Shown piece by piece: positions 54,345 through 62,851 of a DNA stretch of 64,000 nucleotides. The position numbers and the translations under genes are program-made. This DNA comes from a virus, in IMG/VR virus record IMGVR_UViG_3300032288_001804, positions 32,428 through 96,427 of that record, one strand, 5' to 3'. The notes below the pieces were generated by a model. That model saw only the letters and a list, made by a program, of their open reading frames with translations, did no database searches and was not told the DNA's origin. Position 1 is the stretch's first letter. Every line of letters begins with the position of its first letter.

Positions 54345-57101
54345 TTATTTTTTCTTCTTTTCAGTGTTCTTTTTTTGCGCATCAAACTTGTTTTTATTCT
54401 CCATTGCAATAGCTAATTGGTTATCTGAGATCTGCTTTTGCACAGCTAATTTTTCACGTTCAAGATCCATTTTAGCCGCTTCATTTCTTACACGATTCCC
54501 TTCCTTCTCACGCTGTAACCCCATTGCTTGCTGGTATTCTTCACCTTTTTGAATTTTCTCAAGCATATCAGCATAGTCACTTTGCATGTTTTGATTTAAA
54601 TCTTGCATAGCTCCATAACCTGCAGATCTAATCTCAGCCTCAACAATTCTAGCTTCACGATCTTTTTGATTCTCACTAGCCTCAAATTCCATCTTCATCT
54701 TCTGCTCTTGTTGCTTAGCCTGGATCATTTGCTCTTGCATTTGTTGTTGTTGCTGCATTTCCTGTTGTCTTTGTTGCTCCATGCGCTCATCAGACTTCTT
54801 AAGAATTTGATCAACTTCAGCAATAGACTCAGCTTTCATGATGTTACCTAGATCATAGATACTAGCACCTGAAGTATTATTCTGAATAGCTAATTGTTTA
54901 AGTTGTTCAAGAACAGCTCTATGATTAGCCTTAGTAGTACAGAAAACATTAAGATCTCTTAATAGTAGATCTGTACCATTCATCTCAAAGTTCTTTGTTT
55001 CTTCGGTATTAGTGATATATCTAAGACGCAGTGACGGCTTAGTAGAATGGTAATGCTGGGCCAAGTCAGTGCGCATCTGGTGTACACGTGGCATCAAGTA
55101 ATCCGAGTGCTGTACAAATAGCATTTCAGTTTGTGCATAAGATCCTGATACAGCTTGCTCAACACCTGTTGCTGTATTAGTTTGTCCAATTTGCTGACCC
55201 ATACGCTGTGGTGTAATACCAATTACCTCAAAGGCTTGTTGCTTAAAGTAATTAGCCAACTGGATACGAGTCATTAAACGGTTACTTTGCTCAAGATCAA
55301 GCTTTTGATAATGTTGAAAAGCAAGTGGGTTTTCAGTATTAGTAATAGAAGTATCCAATGGTAACATCTGGAAGTTCTTCATTGCTACATACGCCTTGGC
55401 TAAGTTATTCTTTCCCCAATCTTCTCCTAATGAGTGACGAGGTAAAGAGTTTTGGTCTAACAAGATTACAGTACCAAGTTCATCTACAAGGATATCCGCA
55501 ATCTGGTTATTAACAATATTATATCCAATTTGGTAAGGCTTCATTAAGTCTACAAGAGCTACAGATCTTGTATTACGGTCTGAGAACACGGAGCCTTCCA
55601 CAGGTAACTTGCAACCATACAATGAATTATCACCCTTGAATTGGAATTTCATAGGTGCAATATTGTTTTGGTTCATTCCTAAATATATTGGATTAATACC
55701 TCCAGGAGATTTAGTTCCCCAGAATGATGGGTGATGTGGACCAATCTTAACTCCACCCCATACCTCATTAATCCAAATCCAATCTATATGCTCACCAAAT
55801 ACTAAGTTATCCTTAGTTTTATTTTTAACAAGGCGTGTATTATAAATAGGTTTATCTACAACTTTATAGTCTTCAGTTACAATATCTTGTTGCACTGTAC
55901 CATCATCATAAATTTTAGTAAGGTGTCCTATTTTACGTTGAGACTTCCAATATGCTGTAGTAACACGTAATAAGTTAACTTGTCCAAAATCAAAAAAGTC
56001 TTCTGTATCACGCATGATCCAGTTAACAATATCACCACCAACTAATGTGTTATCCCACATAGAAGTGTATTGGCGATATCCTAAGGATGGCATTTGTGTA
56101 TTCCAGTCGTGAGTCTTAGTACCATCATAGTAGCTACCATCATTTTGATAACCTTGAATAGGATAACCTGCAGAGCGCACTGGATAAATAGCCTCAAGAC
56201 TTTCTAGTTGCTCTTGTGTCATTAACCAGCCATAAGCATCAATAACATCAGCTACAGTCATCATATCAAATTTACCTACCCAGCTAGCATCTGACATATA
56301 GCGGATCTCAGGTGACTTATGATAAAATGTAAGAATAGGATTCCATAACTCAATTTGGTAATCATCTTCCATCATCTTAAAATGCCAAAATTCGCGGTCT
56401 GTAATAAGCATATCACGGAATCCGCGTTCTTCTAGCTCATCCATTTTAAATCTTTCGGTATCAACTTGAAGCTGGTGCTCAGCCCACTGCTCTACCATTG
56501 ACTTATATGTCTTACTAAAATAACTTTCAATTTGAGGCAATGACTTAATACTTTCAGGAGCCATTGCTTGTTGATATTGTTCGCTATCTTCAGCAAGTCC
56601 CATTTGAGATAATGTTAATCTCATTTGCTCCTCAGCGTCAGCAATAATTGCTTTTTCTAACTCAGCACGCTTAAGCTCTAACATCTCATTATAAGATGTT
56701 TCATCAACTCCTCTAAATGTAACACGAGTATTGCGTTTTGCAAACTCTGCTACAAGTGTATTAATTACATTAGGAATAATAGGATAAAACTTAAGCTCTA
56801 ATGCACTTACATCCTCTTTAGTTAAAGTTTCAATAAGGTCTGCATACTCATTATCTTCTTCTACAATGTAGTCACTCTTATCTATAATACCTTTTGCAAG
56901 CTTATAGTTCTTTAAGAAACGACGTGCATTTCTACGTACTACACGTAAGCCTTGCCATTCTAGCCAGTCTAGGTTCCAGTTAGCCCAGTCTTTATCTTTT
57001 TTATCTTTAGGTAAAAACTGGATGGGCTGATTAAGAGTACCCATTTTGTTGTACTCAACCTTGGCTCCCGCCTTTACCTGCATGGCATTATATATTTCCA
57101 T
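54345..57101 (-). CDS. Portal protein (918 aa)
   Basis: The gene follows the large terminase by 3 bp and precedes the scaffold and capsid genes. The protein shows portal features: a Trp-rich N-terminus (WANWNLDWLEWQGLRVVRRN), a stem/wing region (IPNVINTLVAEFAKRNTRVTF), the long alpha-helical crown segments around ANYFKQQAFEVIGITPQRMG, and a Gln/Met/Lys-rich coiled coil from about residue 745 to the C-terminus. The last part (EQQRQQEMQQQQQMQEQMIQ) is an extended barrel-like helix. At 918 residues it is in the large class typical of crAss-like phages. It forms the dodecameric DNA channel. Confidence 0.85.
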   Translation of the reverse strand: MEIYNAMQVKAGAKVEYNKMGTLNQPIQFLPKDKKDKDWANWNLDWLEWQGLRVVRRNARRFLKNYKLAKGIIDKSDYIVEEDNEYADLIETLTKEDVSALELKFYPIIPNVINTLVAEFAKRNTRVTFRGVDETSYNEMLELKRAELEKAIIADAEEQMRLTLSQMGLAEDSEQYQQAMAPESIKSLPQIESYFSKTYKSMVEQWAEHQLQVDTERFKMDELEERGFRDMLITDREFWHFKMMEDDYQIELWNPILTFYHKSPEIRYMSDASWVGKFDMMTVADVIDAYGWLMTQEQLESLEAIYPVRSAGYPIQGYQNDGSYYDGTKTHDWNTQMPSLGYRQYTSMWDNTLVGGDIVNWIMRDTEDFFDFGQVNLLRVTTAYWKSQRKIGHLTKIYDDGTVQQDIVTEDYKVVDKPIYNTRLVKNKTKDNLVFGEHIDWIWINEVWGGVKIGPHHPSFWGTKSPGGINPIYLGMNQNNIAPMKFQFKGDNSLYGCKLPVEGSVFSDRNTRSVALVDLMKPYQIGYNIVNNQIADILVDELGTVILLDQNSLPRHSLGEDWGKNNLAKAYVAMKNFQMLPLDTSITNTENPLAFQHYQKLDLEQSNRLMTRIQLANYFKQQAFEVIGITPQRMGQQIGQTNTATGVEQAVSGSYAQTEMLFVQHSDYLMPRVHQMRTDLAQHYHSTKPSLRLRYITNTEETKNFEMNGTDLLLRDLNVFCTTKANHRAVLEQLKQLAIQNNTSGASIYDLGNIMKAESIAEVDQILKKSDERMEQQRQQEMQQQQQMQEQMIQAKQQEQKMKMEFEASENQKDREARIVEAEIRSAGYGAMQDLNQNMQSDYADMLEKIQKGEEYQQAMGLQREKEGNRVRNEAAKMDLEREKLAVQKQISDNQLAIAMENKNKFDAQKKNTEKKKK

Positions 57102-57104
57102 AGC

Positions 57105-59318
57105 TTATCTTAAGTTTTTAAATGCTTGTCTTGGTAATTTCATACCATTAAAAGTATGGCCCCCACCGCCAATGTGACGAAAAGGGCTCTTATTTAATTT
57201 ACTGAATTTATTAGAGTTATCCAAGTTTTTTGCTAGTCCAGTTTCCTCATAGCGCTTTTTATAACCCCTATTTGCTTGTTGCACTTTAGCAAAAGCAATT
57301 AATGCTGCAAATGATACAAGTCTATCCACGTTAACTCCATCACGATATGCCATCATCTCTTTCATCAACATGATATCTGGTATACGCTCTATACCGTAAG
57401 TTGTTTTAACAACTTTACCATCATCTGTAGTTTCTTGATGAAGCTCCTCTCTTATGAATTCAATAGCATAACTTATCATATGACTCTTAAATAAAGTCCC
57501 GGTATTACGCCATCCATATTCCTGAAACACATTAGCATTAGCACCAATATCTTTTAAAAATAATATTTGACTTCGTGGTACAAGATAGCGCTGTTTTTTT
57601 CTATGAATCATGTGTTGAATAAATAAACTAATATTGTTTTCAACAATTGTCCAGGCATTATACCACTCAACAATCATCTCTAGACGCTCGTGAGTTTTAG
57701 CTATATCGTCAAAGCGGCCACACCAAGCAGCTACTATTTTATCGTTTTCAATAAAAGTTTCTACTTTTTCACCATCATTACGGGTTACCTCAACTGCTGT
57801 TTTATAAACATAAATAGAGCACAATGATTCTGAGGTGGTAGTTTTTCCTTCACCTACGGGGTCAATACTTGCATAGTACATCCCAAATTCAGGATCCTTG
57901 CAAGGTCTTTCCCATACTACTAAAGTACCGGTTTTATCCTCAGTATTTTTAGTAATAGGAAATTCTATAATAGGCAACTTATTAGTTTCTCGTGTAGCTA
58001 CCTGACCCTTTTCATCCCTATAGATATCTAAAAATTCATAGGGATACATTTTATCTTCTATTCTTCTTATCTGAGAAGTAACTAAGTGACCTGGGAATAC
58101 TGATACAGTTCTAAAGTCAAATGCTTCTTTGATATTTCTAGGGTGCTGGGATATACGAAGTTGGTATTCTTGCGGATCTAATTCTTTTTTCCAAGTAGCA
58201 AACTGCTCATCTAATGCCTTTAATGCTTCTTCCACTTTAGAATTACCATACTCATCAATAAACGGTGGCATTGACCATTGCTCAGGAATAAATAAACCTG
58301 TTTTACCTATTTGGCCAGTTTCATCTATTAAGTTAGACTCTACTGAGTATATATCATTCGCATCCGGGCGCGTAATCATTTTCTTTAAAGGTTCACACTG
58401 AGACAAGTCACCCACAGATCCTGCAGCAATGAACATACCTGTAGTCATAAAACCTGATTTCATAGCAGGTCGGATATACTCAAAGGTTGTATCCATCTTA
58501 GGAGCAATACCAGCTTCCTCATGGAAAAAGTATTTACAAGGTCCCCCTACCCCGTTAGTCGGATCTTTTTCAAAGGACATCCCTTGCATTACGCCTTTGA
58601 GACCTACTTCCGATTTACGCTTGCTTAGTGGATCTACAGTTTCAATTTTCTGCTGCCACATCATAACCTTATTAGGGTTCATAGGGCGGTACCATGCTGT
58701 ATGTTTATTTAAGAAAGCCTCGTATTCATTTAAGAATTTCCAAGTACCTTTCTCATTGATATAGTCTTTAAGGCTAGCACCCATCTTAAGAGTAATACCT
58801 TCCTCAAACCATATTTGATTAATAAGTTTACCGGCGTGAAAATAGCTAGATGCAATTTGACGTTTCTTTAATATTGCAGAATGTTTATAGTTTAATTCTG
58901 CAAGTATCTCATATAGCGCCATGTGATATTGTGCATCACGTACATCAGCAAAACCAAACCTTTGAGTCTCCTTATTAAATATAGGTAGGAAGTTTAGCCA
59001 CATGTAGTAGTCACGGGGTATGTACCACGCATTACCATTATTTTTATAAATAGCACCTACCTTACATTTATTCTTTTGGTCATTCCAATAAATAATAAAG
59101 TCTTTAGTTCCTTGAGGCGCTTTACAGTAAAATCCAATGTCATTAAATATCCTAGCTTGTTCATTGAACATTTTGCTGACCTCATCAAAATGGTATTGAC
59201 CAGGCTCCTTAAATATACCCTCTACAAATTCCTTAAAATCATTACGAGTAGGAAAAGTAGTCACTGACCATTCTCCATTTTCCCATGTAGGAATTTCTAT
59301 GTTATATTCTTTTAGCAT
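57105..59318 (-). CDS. terL: Terminase large subunit (737 aa)
   Basis: The ATPase half has KKRQIASSYFHAG at 151-163 in place of a standard Walker A, and a Walker B-type FFHEEAG at 264-270 with E267/E268. The nuclease half has SIDPVGEGK with D486, E560 (IVENN) and D665 (NVDRLVSF), giving the expected three acidic residues of the RNase H-like nuclease. It packages DNA through the portal and cuts concatemers. The start ATG overlaps the stop of the 60-aa gene by 17 bases and the portal gene follows by 3 bp. The non-canonical P-loop is a deviation worth noting, though terminases often vary here. Confidence 0.9.
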   Translation of the reverse strand: MLKEYNIEIPTWENGEWSVTTFPTRNDFKEFVEGIFKEPGQYHFDEVSKMFNEQARIFNDIGFYCKAPQGTKDFIIYWNDQKNKCKVGAIYKNNGNAWYIPRDYYMWLNFLPIFNKETQRFGFADVRDAQYHMALYEILAELNYKHSAILKKRQIASSYFHAGKLINQIWFEEGITLKMGASLKDYINEKGTWKFLNEYEAFLNKHTAWYRPMNPNKVMMWQQKIETVDPLSKRKSEVGLKGVMQGMSFEKDPTNGVGGPCKYFFHEEAGIAPKMDTTFEYIRPAMKSGFMTTGMFIAAGSVGDLSQCEPLKKMITRPDANDIYSVESNLIDETGQIGKTGLFIPEQWSMPPFIDEYGNSKVEEALKALDEQFATWKKELDPQEYQLRISQHPRNIKEAFDFRTVSVFPGHLVTSQIRRIEDKMYPYEFLDIYRDEKGQVATRETNKLPIIEFPITKNTEDKTGTLVVWERPCKDPEFGMYYASIDPVGEGKTTTSESLCSIYVYKTAVEVTRNDGEKVETFIENDKIVAAWCGRFDDIAKTHERLEMIVEWYNAWTIVENNISLFIQHMIHRKKQRYLVPRSQILFLKDIGANANVFQEYGWRNTGTLFKSHMISYAIEFIREELHQETTDDGKVVKTTYGIERIPDIMLMKEMMAYRDGVNVDRLVSFAALIAFAKVQQANRGYKKRYEETGLAKNLDNSNKFSKLNKSPFRHIGGGGHTFNGMKLPRQAFKNLR

Positions 59319-59484
59319 GCTTCTTTTTTAGACTATGTAATAAGTCTTTTAGTTCTTTAAAACCTCTAGGTTTTGCTTGCCCATTAAGATAAGATTCAAC
59401 ATCCTCTCTACGGACCGCATACCATTTTTCTTGAAAGATGTTATAGTGTAACAAGTAATCATAAAGATAATCACATTTGGTCAT
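59302..59484 (-). CDS. Small protein upstream of terL (60 aa)
   Basis: I take ATG at 59484 (MTKCDYLYDYLLHYNIFQEK) as the start: it overlaps the putative terS stop by 14 bases, matching the overlap style of this gene chain. A longer version from 59622 would add 46 Arg/Lys/Ser-rich residues read antisense-style through the GC-rich end of terS in another frame and is less likely. The protein is compact, with WYAVRREDVESYLNGQAKPR and a basic C-terminus. The pattern 'Y...WYAVRREDVESYL' looks like a small helix-turn-helix or excisionase-type fold, tentatively. Confidence 0.6.
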   Translation of the reverse strand: MTKCDYLYDYLLHYNIFQEKWYAVRREDVESYLNGQAKPRGFKELKDLLHSLKKKHAKRI

Positions 59485-59995
59485 ATGCAAGCCCCGCCCC
59501 GCCTCGAGCACGGCTCGCCTGCTCTTCCTGGAGGTCTTTGTACGCGCCTTTGTAGGCTTCGCGGATTTGCTGGAATTTTGCTGCTGTGTTTGTAAGCGCT
59601 GTGATGTTGCCGTCTCTTCCATCTGTGATACTTGTTGTGGCCATGTAGTTTGCTAAACGGTCAAGCATTTGCTTAATACCGTTATACGCCCTCATGGTCG
59701 GGGTTTCATATAATTGTTTACAAAGTTCTAATGCGCCTGGGATACCATCATCCTCAGAACTAAACTCTGCGTTTATCTCTGCTAATATAATCTCTTCTTT
59801 GTCATCTTCAGCAAGATTAAAAAAAGGATTTAAGTCTGGATTAGGACAAGTCATGTAAAATAAGTACTGATATATCTTTAGGTAATCTTCTGGATAATCA
59901 TCCATAATTTTCTTAAGGGTACTTATTGTATAACAATGCTCAGTAGGCACAATAACATTGTTTTGTATATCAAATAGTTTGACTATCATCTTCAA
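59471..59995 (-). CDS. Putative terminase small subunit (174 aa)
   Basis: Located just upstream of terL with an acidic helical first half (EHCYTISTLKKIMDDYPEDY; EINAEFSSEDDGIPGALELC) and a helical C-terminus (FQQIREAYKGAYKDLQEEQA followed by SRARGGAGLAYDQM). Size, position and helical make-up fit a small terminase, but no helix-turn-helix is certain. Start could be M1 or M3. The final 150 bases are strongly GC-rich, unlike the rest of the window; the packaging recognition site of many phages lies in or near terS. It overlaps both neighbours. Confidence 0.6.
   Translation of the reverse strand: MKMIVKLFDIQNNVIVPTEHCYTISTLKKIMDDYPEDYLKIYQYLFYMTCPNPDLNPFFNLAEDDKEEIILAEINAEFSSEDDGIPGALELCKQLYETPTMRAYNGIKQMLDRLANYMATTSITDGRDGNITALTNTAAKFQQIREAYKGAYKDLQEEQASRARGGAGLAYDQM
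59505..59517. repeat. Perfect GC inverted repeat inside putative terS end
   Basis: CGAGC-ACG-GCTCG forms a 5-bp GC hairpin within a stretch where 25 of 30 bases (59491-59520) are G or C. In an AT-rich genome this is exceptional, and it lies where small-terminase binding sites are often found. Confidence 0.5.
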
Positions 59996-60611
59996 TCTTT
60001 TTTATTTCATAATAATAACTATTAGAATCTTCAGATACCCACTTATCAGATTGGGCCTCAACGGACTCTATATGCGTATCTACTTTAAATGTAGAAGGTT
60101 CTACAGGAAATGGCTTTGTAACCCAATTAGAATCTCTCCAGTATATTCTATTATTAGGTTGACAAAGTAAATAACCATCATCTGCAATTAAAATATGCCC
60201 ACATTTATAATCAGATGGCTCATCAGAGTAAGGATTTTTATACCAATCTACTGTCATTAAATATGTAGCCCATATCATACTACCATCTTTTAAAACTACT
60301 TGACAGCGTTTTTCATATAGATAATCATATGTAATAACAGATATATTTTCTGAAAAGCAATCCCATAGTTGTTTAAAGTGAAATGGAATATCAGCTTTAG
60401 GTATTTCCATGTATATTTCTGAAATAGGTACTCTTGATCTAAGCATACCATAATCAGTCATTACGTGAAACGTTAGTATTTTACCAGCTAAGGATTGTAC
60501 AGCAAATGCATAAGCTTTATGATAAGTATTGCTATCAGCGTCATCTTTTGTAAAATGTGATGCTTTTACATAACACTTAAAAAGTTCTATATTTTCATTA
60601 AGCTTTGACAT
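59970..60611 (-). CDS. Conserved unknown protein in the packaging cluster (213 aa)
   Basis: The first half reads AYAFAVQSLAGKILTFHVMT then DYGMLRSRVPISEIYMEIP; later GHILIADDGYLLCQPNNRIY and WRDSNWVTKPFPVEPSTFKV. It looks like a compact alpha/beta protein with aromatic-rich strands. I recognise no family function. It overlaps the nuclease gene by 14 bases upstream and the putative terS by 26 bases downstream, so it is translated as part of the packaging operon. A role in DNA packaging or capsid maturation is possible only by location. Confidence 0.6.
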   Translation of the reverse strand: MSKLNENIELFKCYVKASHFTKDDADSNTYHKAYAFAVQSLAGKILTFHVMTDYGMLRSRVPISEIYMEIPKADIPFHFKQLWDCFSENISVITYDYLYEKRCQVVLKDGSMIWATYLMTVDWYKNPYSDEPSDYKCGHILIADDGYLLCQPNNRIYWRDSNWVTKPFPVEPSTFKVDTHIESVEAQSDKWVSEDSNSYYYEIKKIEDDSQTI

Positions 60612-61419
60612 TTTCCTTTAGTCTATTAATAATGTTTATAACTTCAGTCTTAAGATATGGTACATCATATTGTACAATTTCTTGTACAACTGGCTCACCA
60701 AAATCATTATACTTCACAATTCTATTGTCATACGCATCCTTACCAGCTTCCTCAAATAGTATATGTTCTATAATCATTTTACCCGGTTTCAATCTAGGGT
60801 TATGTTTAATAATCATGTACATATAAAAACTTAACTGCAAAGAATAATGGTTAAGATTACAGTCATCCAAATGGTTGACTGGATCAAGCATCTTATCAGT
60901 AATTCCTTCCCAGTTAGTGTAACCGGTGGTTTTAATTTCTTTATTTGTTTTATAATCATAGATGTTAACCCTACCGTTTACCACCTCAACTCTATCTGCT
61001 TGGCCACATAACCCTGCACTCTTAAGATACATCATATGTTCGGGATATACACCATCACCAAGCTTTTGATCTGGTGCATTTTTAATACCATCTATTTCAA
61101 TAGGTTTAAAAACGGGTACTACAATGTCTTCCCTACTAATACTATCACATGATAATAAATCACGTTCTCTCTGTGCATGGTACCAAGTACCAAGACTCAT
61201 AGCTCTATTAGATTCACTTTTCCAAGCTTCTTTAATAGCTTCTGGCGTCATACCATACCACTTGCTTTTTTTACTCTTAGCTGACTTAGCAGCTATAGTA
61301 TCAGCATCAAATGGTTTTTTAAATTTAGATATGACACTAGTTACACTAGTCCATGAGATGTTCTCATTAGGATCAATGCTGCTATAACTATGAGTCTCGG
61401 GTTTAAATATTATCGCCAT
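60598..61419 (-). CDS. PD-(D/E)XK exonuclease, RecB/Cas4-like (273 aa)
   Basis: I use the ATG encoding MAIIFKPETHSY; a start 18 bases upstream (279 aa) is possible. Numbered on the longer form, the motifs are H87 (GTWYHAQRE), D148 (GQADRVEV), D161-Y-K163 (IYDYKTNKE) and the trailing helix YSLQLSFYMYMI with Q201. This is the complete H...D...DxK...Q/Y set of RecB-type PD-(D/E)XK nucleases. Such enzymes act in phage recombination or DNA-end processing. Setting within the packaging cluster suggests handling of concatemer ends, an inference. Upstream and downstream genes overlap. Confidence 0.8.
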   Translation of the reverse strand: MAIIFKPETHSYSSIDPNENISWTSVTSVISKFKKPFDADTIAAKSAKSKKSKWYGMTPEAIKEAWKSESNRAMSLGTWYHAQRERDLLSCDSISREDIVVPVFKPIEIDGIKNAPDQKLGDGVYPEHMMYLKSAGLCGQADRVEVVNGRVNIYDYKTNKEIKTTGYTNWEGITDKMLDPVNHLDDCNLNHYSLQLSFYMYMIIKHNPRLKPGKMIIEHILFEEAGKDAYDNRIVKYNDFGEPVVQEIVQYDVPYLKTEVINIINRLKENVKA

Positions 61420-61729
61420 TATTTTCCAGTTTCGCATTTAGATCATCTTCTTCTTCTTCTGTCATTACAGCAAACCATCTTCCGTGAGGGCATGCTGAAG
61501 ACATACTATAGGTTTTATATTTTAACGAACATCCACAATCACCGCAACAAGGTTGAGTTCCAGGCACCTCGCACTTGTTACCTTTAAGATCAATAAGAGG
61601 ACACGTGCTACATATATCATATCTGTAACTTGCTATCTTTTCAATCTTTTTACGAGTAAAGTAATAGTTAATTACTCCCTCTAGAATTAGCCATTTATTC
61701 TTCCAGATTTTCTTGATCTTGTTTACCAT
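61403..61729 (-). CDS. Cys-cluster (zinc-binding-like) protein (108 aa)
   Basis: Cys residues fall in the pattern CSTCPLIDLKGNKC, then PCCGDCGCSL and SACPHGRW, enough for two metal sites. Basic N-terminal helices (NKIKKIWKNKWLILEG; YYFTRKKIEKIASYRY) precede them and an acidic tail ends the protein. I believe similar Cys-cluster proteins accompany packaging genes in other Bacteroidota phages, function unknown. It overlaps the IHF-like gene by 35 bases and the nuclease gene by 17 or 35. Confidence 0.65.
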   Translation of the reverse strand: MVNKIKKIWKNKWLILEGVINYYFTRKKIEKIASYRYDICSTCPLIDLKGNKCEVPGTQPCCGDCGCSLKYKTYSMSSACPHGRWFAVMTEEEEDDLNAKLENNGDNI

Positions 61730-62084
61730 ATCGTTTTTCTATAACGGTTTGTTTTATCTCTTTATAACTTTCTAGTTCTTGTTGTATCTCTAGGAGACGT
61801 TTAAGTCGGCTATCCGTTAAACTATAAGCCTGGTACTTATTAAAGGTTTTTGGGACAGGCGCCTTTTGGTACTCCCTATAGACATCAATAGTTCTACCTA
61901 ATGTTTTTGGCATTACTTCAAAAGTGCCAAGATTTATAACATCAAGTCTAGGTGACGTTAAGTTAGTCATTTGCTTTCGCAAACCTCCCCAATAAAAGTC
62001 GAGAATATCTTTAACAAGATTCTCGTCTAGTTGAAGATCACTCGCTACTTCGCTGTAAAGGGTTTTCGCTTTCTTGGGATTCAA
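61695..62084 (-). CDS. IHF/HU-like DNA-bending protein (129 aa)
   Basis: The segment LVKDILDFYWGGLRKQMTNL then LDVINLGTFEVMPKTLGRTI matches the helix-helix followed by the conserved 'GtF.v' strand of the IHF/HU family, although the canonical DNA-intercalating proline arm is not obvious. A charged helical C-terminus (LLEIQQELESYKEIKQTVIE) is added. crAss-like phages typically encode IHF-like subunits near structural genes. It could bend DNA for packaging or replication. The start overlaps the upstream winged-helix-like gene by 47 bases, the largest overlap in this chain. Confidence 0.7.
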   Translation of the reverse strand: MNPKKAKTLYSEVASDLQLDENLVKDILDFYWGGLRKQMTNLTSPRLDVINLGTFEVMPKTLGRTIDVYREYQKAPVPKTFNKYQAYSLTDSRLKRLLEIQQELESYKEIKQTVIEKRYGKQDQENLEE

Positions 62085-62442
62085 CTCTTACCATTTTATA
62101 GTCTAACAAAATATTACCCGTTGTTTGGATCATAATCTCTGGGTTAAGCTTAATGCGTTTCTTAGCCTTACCATTTTTAAATACATTTACCAAACCGCGT
62201 CGCTGACCTTTAGATATTGCATTTCTTACGGATTGGCTATTGCCGAAAATGTTATTATCGGCAACAGCATTACAAAAATCCGCAAGTTCTTTTTCACCTG
62301 ATATTGCTAAGTAGGTTAAGCAATTAAGGTCACGATCAGATACTGAAATGTTTTTTAAATGGCAATGCACATTAAGCTGAAAACGTACTATGTCCCATAG
62401 GTTCATACGTACTTTTTTCTGTACTTGATTTACTACTGCCAT
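62038..62442 (-). CDS. Winged-helix-like DNA-binding protein (134 aa)
   Basis: The core reads SDRDLNCLTYLAISGEKELA, NNIFGNSQSVRNAISKGQRR, then GLVNVFKNGKAKKRIKLNPE. Helices, a recognition-helix-like segment with SVRNAISKGQRRGLV, and a following beta wing fit a winged helix-turn-helix. The C-terminus (MIQTTGNILLDYKMVRVE) may dimerise. It might regulate late genes or bind packaging sites. It lies 6 bp after the 91-aa gene and overlaps the IHF-like gene. Confidence 0.6.
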   Translation of the reverse strand: MAVVNQVQKKVRMNLWDIVRFQLNVHCHLKNISVSDRDLNCLTYLAISGEKELADFCNAVADNNIFGNSQSVRNAISKGQRRGLVNVFKNGKAKKRIKLNPEIMIQTTGNILLDYKMVRVESQESENPLQRSSE

Positions 62443-62448
62443 AATAAA

Positions 62449-62724
62449 TTACTTTTCTTTTCTTAAAACGCGTTTTCTAATCTCAGCCGTTTCTTCTGCA
62501 GTCTCCGGTGCATCATCACTTTCTTGTGGAGCTGGTGCCATTATCTGTGCTTGGCGCATTTGAGCTACTAAACGTCTTGCACGCAACTCTTCAATTTCTG
62601 TAGCAAGTGTTTCATAGTCTTTTTGCAATTGAAGAACTTGAATTTGCTCGCTGTAAAAAGCCATTAACTCAGCTTTTTTCTCCTCAATTTGTTCAGGAGT
62701 AAACATTTCTTGTTGGTTTTCCAT
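62449..62724 (-). CDS. Small coiled-coil protein, first gene of the packaging operon (91 aa)
   Basis: I take ATG at 62724 (MENQQEMFTPEQIEEKKAEL) as the start; a start 66 bases upstream would lie inside the promoter and is rejected. The protein is a single charged coiled coil (FYSEQIQVLQLQKDYETLAT; EIEELRARRLVAQMRQAQIM) with an acidic, then basic tail. A Bacteroidota-type promoter and a terminator of the previous unit lie directly upstream. Function unknown. Confidence 0.65.
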   Translation of the reverse strand: MENQQEMFTPEQIEEKKAELMAFYSEQIQVLQLQKDYETLATEIEELRARRLVAQMRQAQIMAPAPQESDDAPETAEETAEIRKRVLRKEK

Positions 62725-62742
62725 AACTTTTATATATTTAGG

Positions 62743-62791
62743 TTTAGACAAATATATAATAAAAAGTTTAAACTCCAAATGTTTAGACAAA
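62743..62791. repeat. Direct repeat TTTAGACAAA flanking the promoter
   Basis: TTTAGACAAA occurs at 62743-62752 and 62782-62791, 39 bp apart, one copy overlapping the -7 box and one just upstream of the -33 box. The spacing and placement would suit a repressor operator pair. Confidence 0.5.
62749..62779 (-). promoter_or_regulatory. Bacteroidota-type promoter of the packaging operon
   Basis: Minus-strand TTTG (62779-62776), a 19-bp spacer, then TATATTTG (62756-62749) exactly matches the TTTG / TAnnTTTG consensus for the primary sigma factor of Bacteroidota. The ATG of the 91-aa gene follows 24 bp later. Host RNA polymerase would transcribe from here. Confidence 0.7.
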
Positions 62792-62818
62792 AAAATACCC
62801 AGGCACGTTTGCCCAGGT
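62790..62818 (-). terminator. Intrinsic terminator after the holin-like gene
   Basis: On the minus strand CCTGGGCA, loop AACG, TGCCTGGG forms an 8-bp stem with two G-U pairs, followed by TATTTTTTTG. It closes the fibre/holin unit, directly before a promoter. Confidence 0.8.
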
Positions 62819-62851
62819 ACCTTAACCTAAATCATATTAACCAATATAGAA

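Noticed and set aside
59485-59622. Longer start for the protein upstream of terL (106 aa)
   Set aside because: The extra 46 residues come from the GC-rich end of the putative terS gene in another frame and are low-complexity Arg/Lys/Ser; the ATG at 59484 fits the overlap style of the operon.
62725-62790. Upstream start giving a 113-aa version of the coiled-coil protein
   Set aside because: It lies within the terminator U-tract and promoter boxes and so would not be in the transcript.
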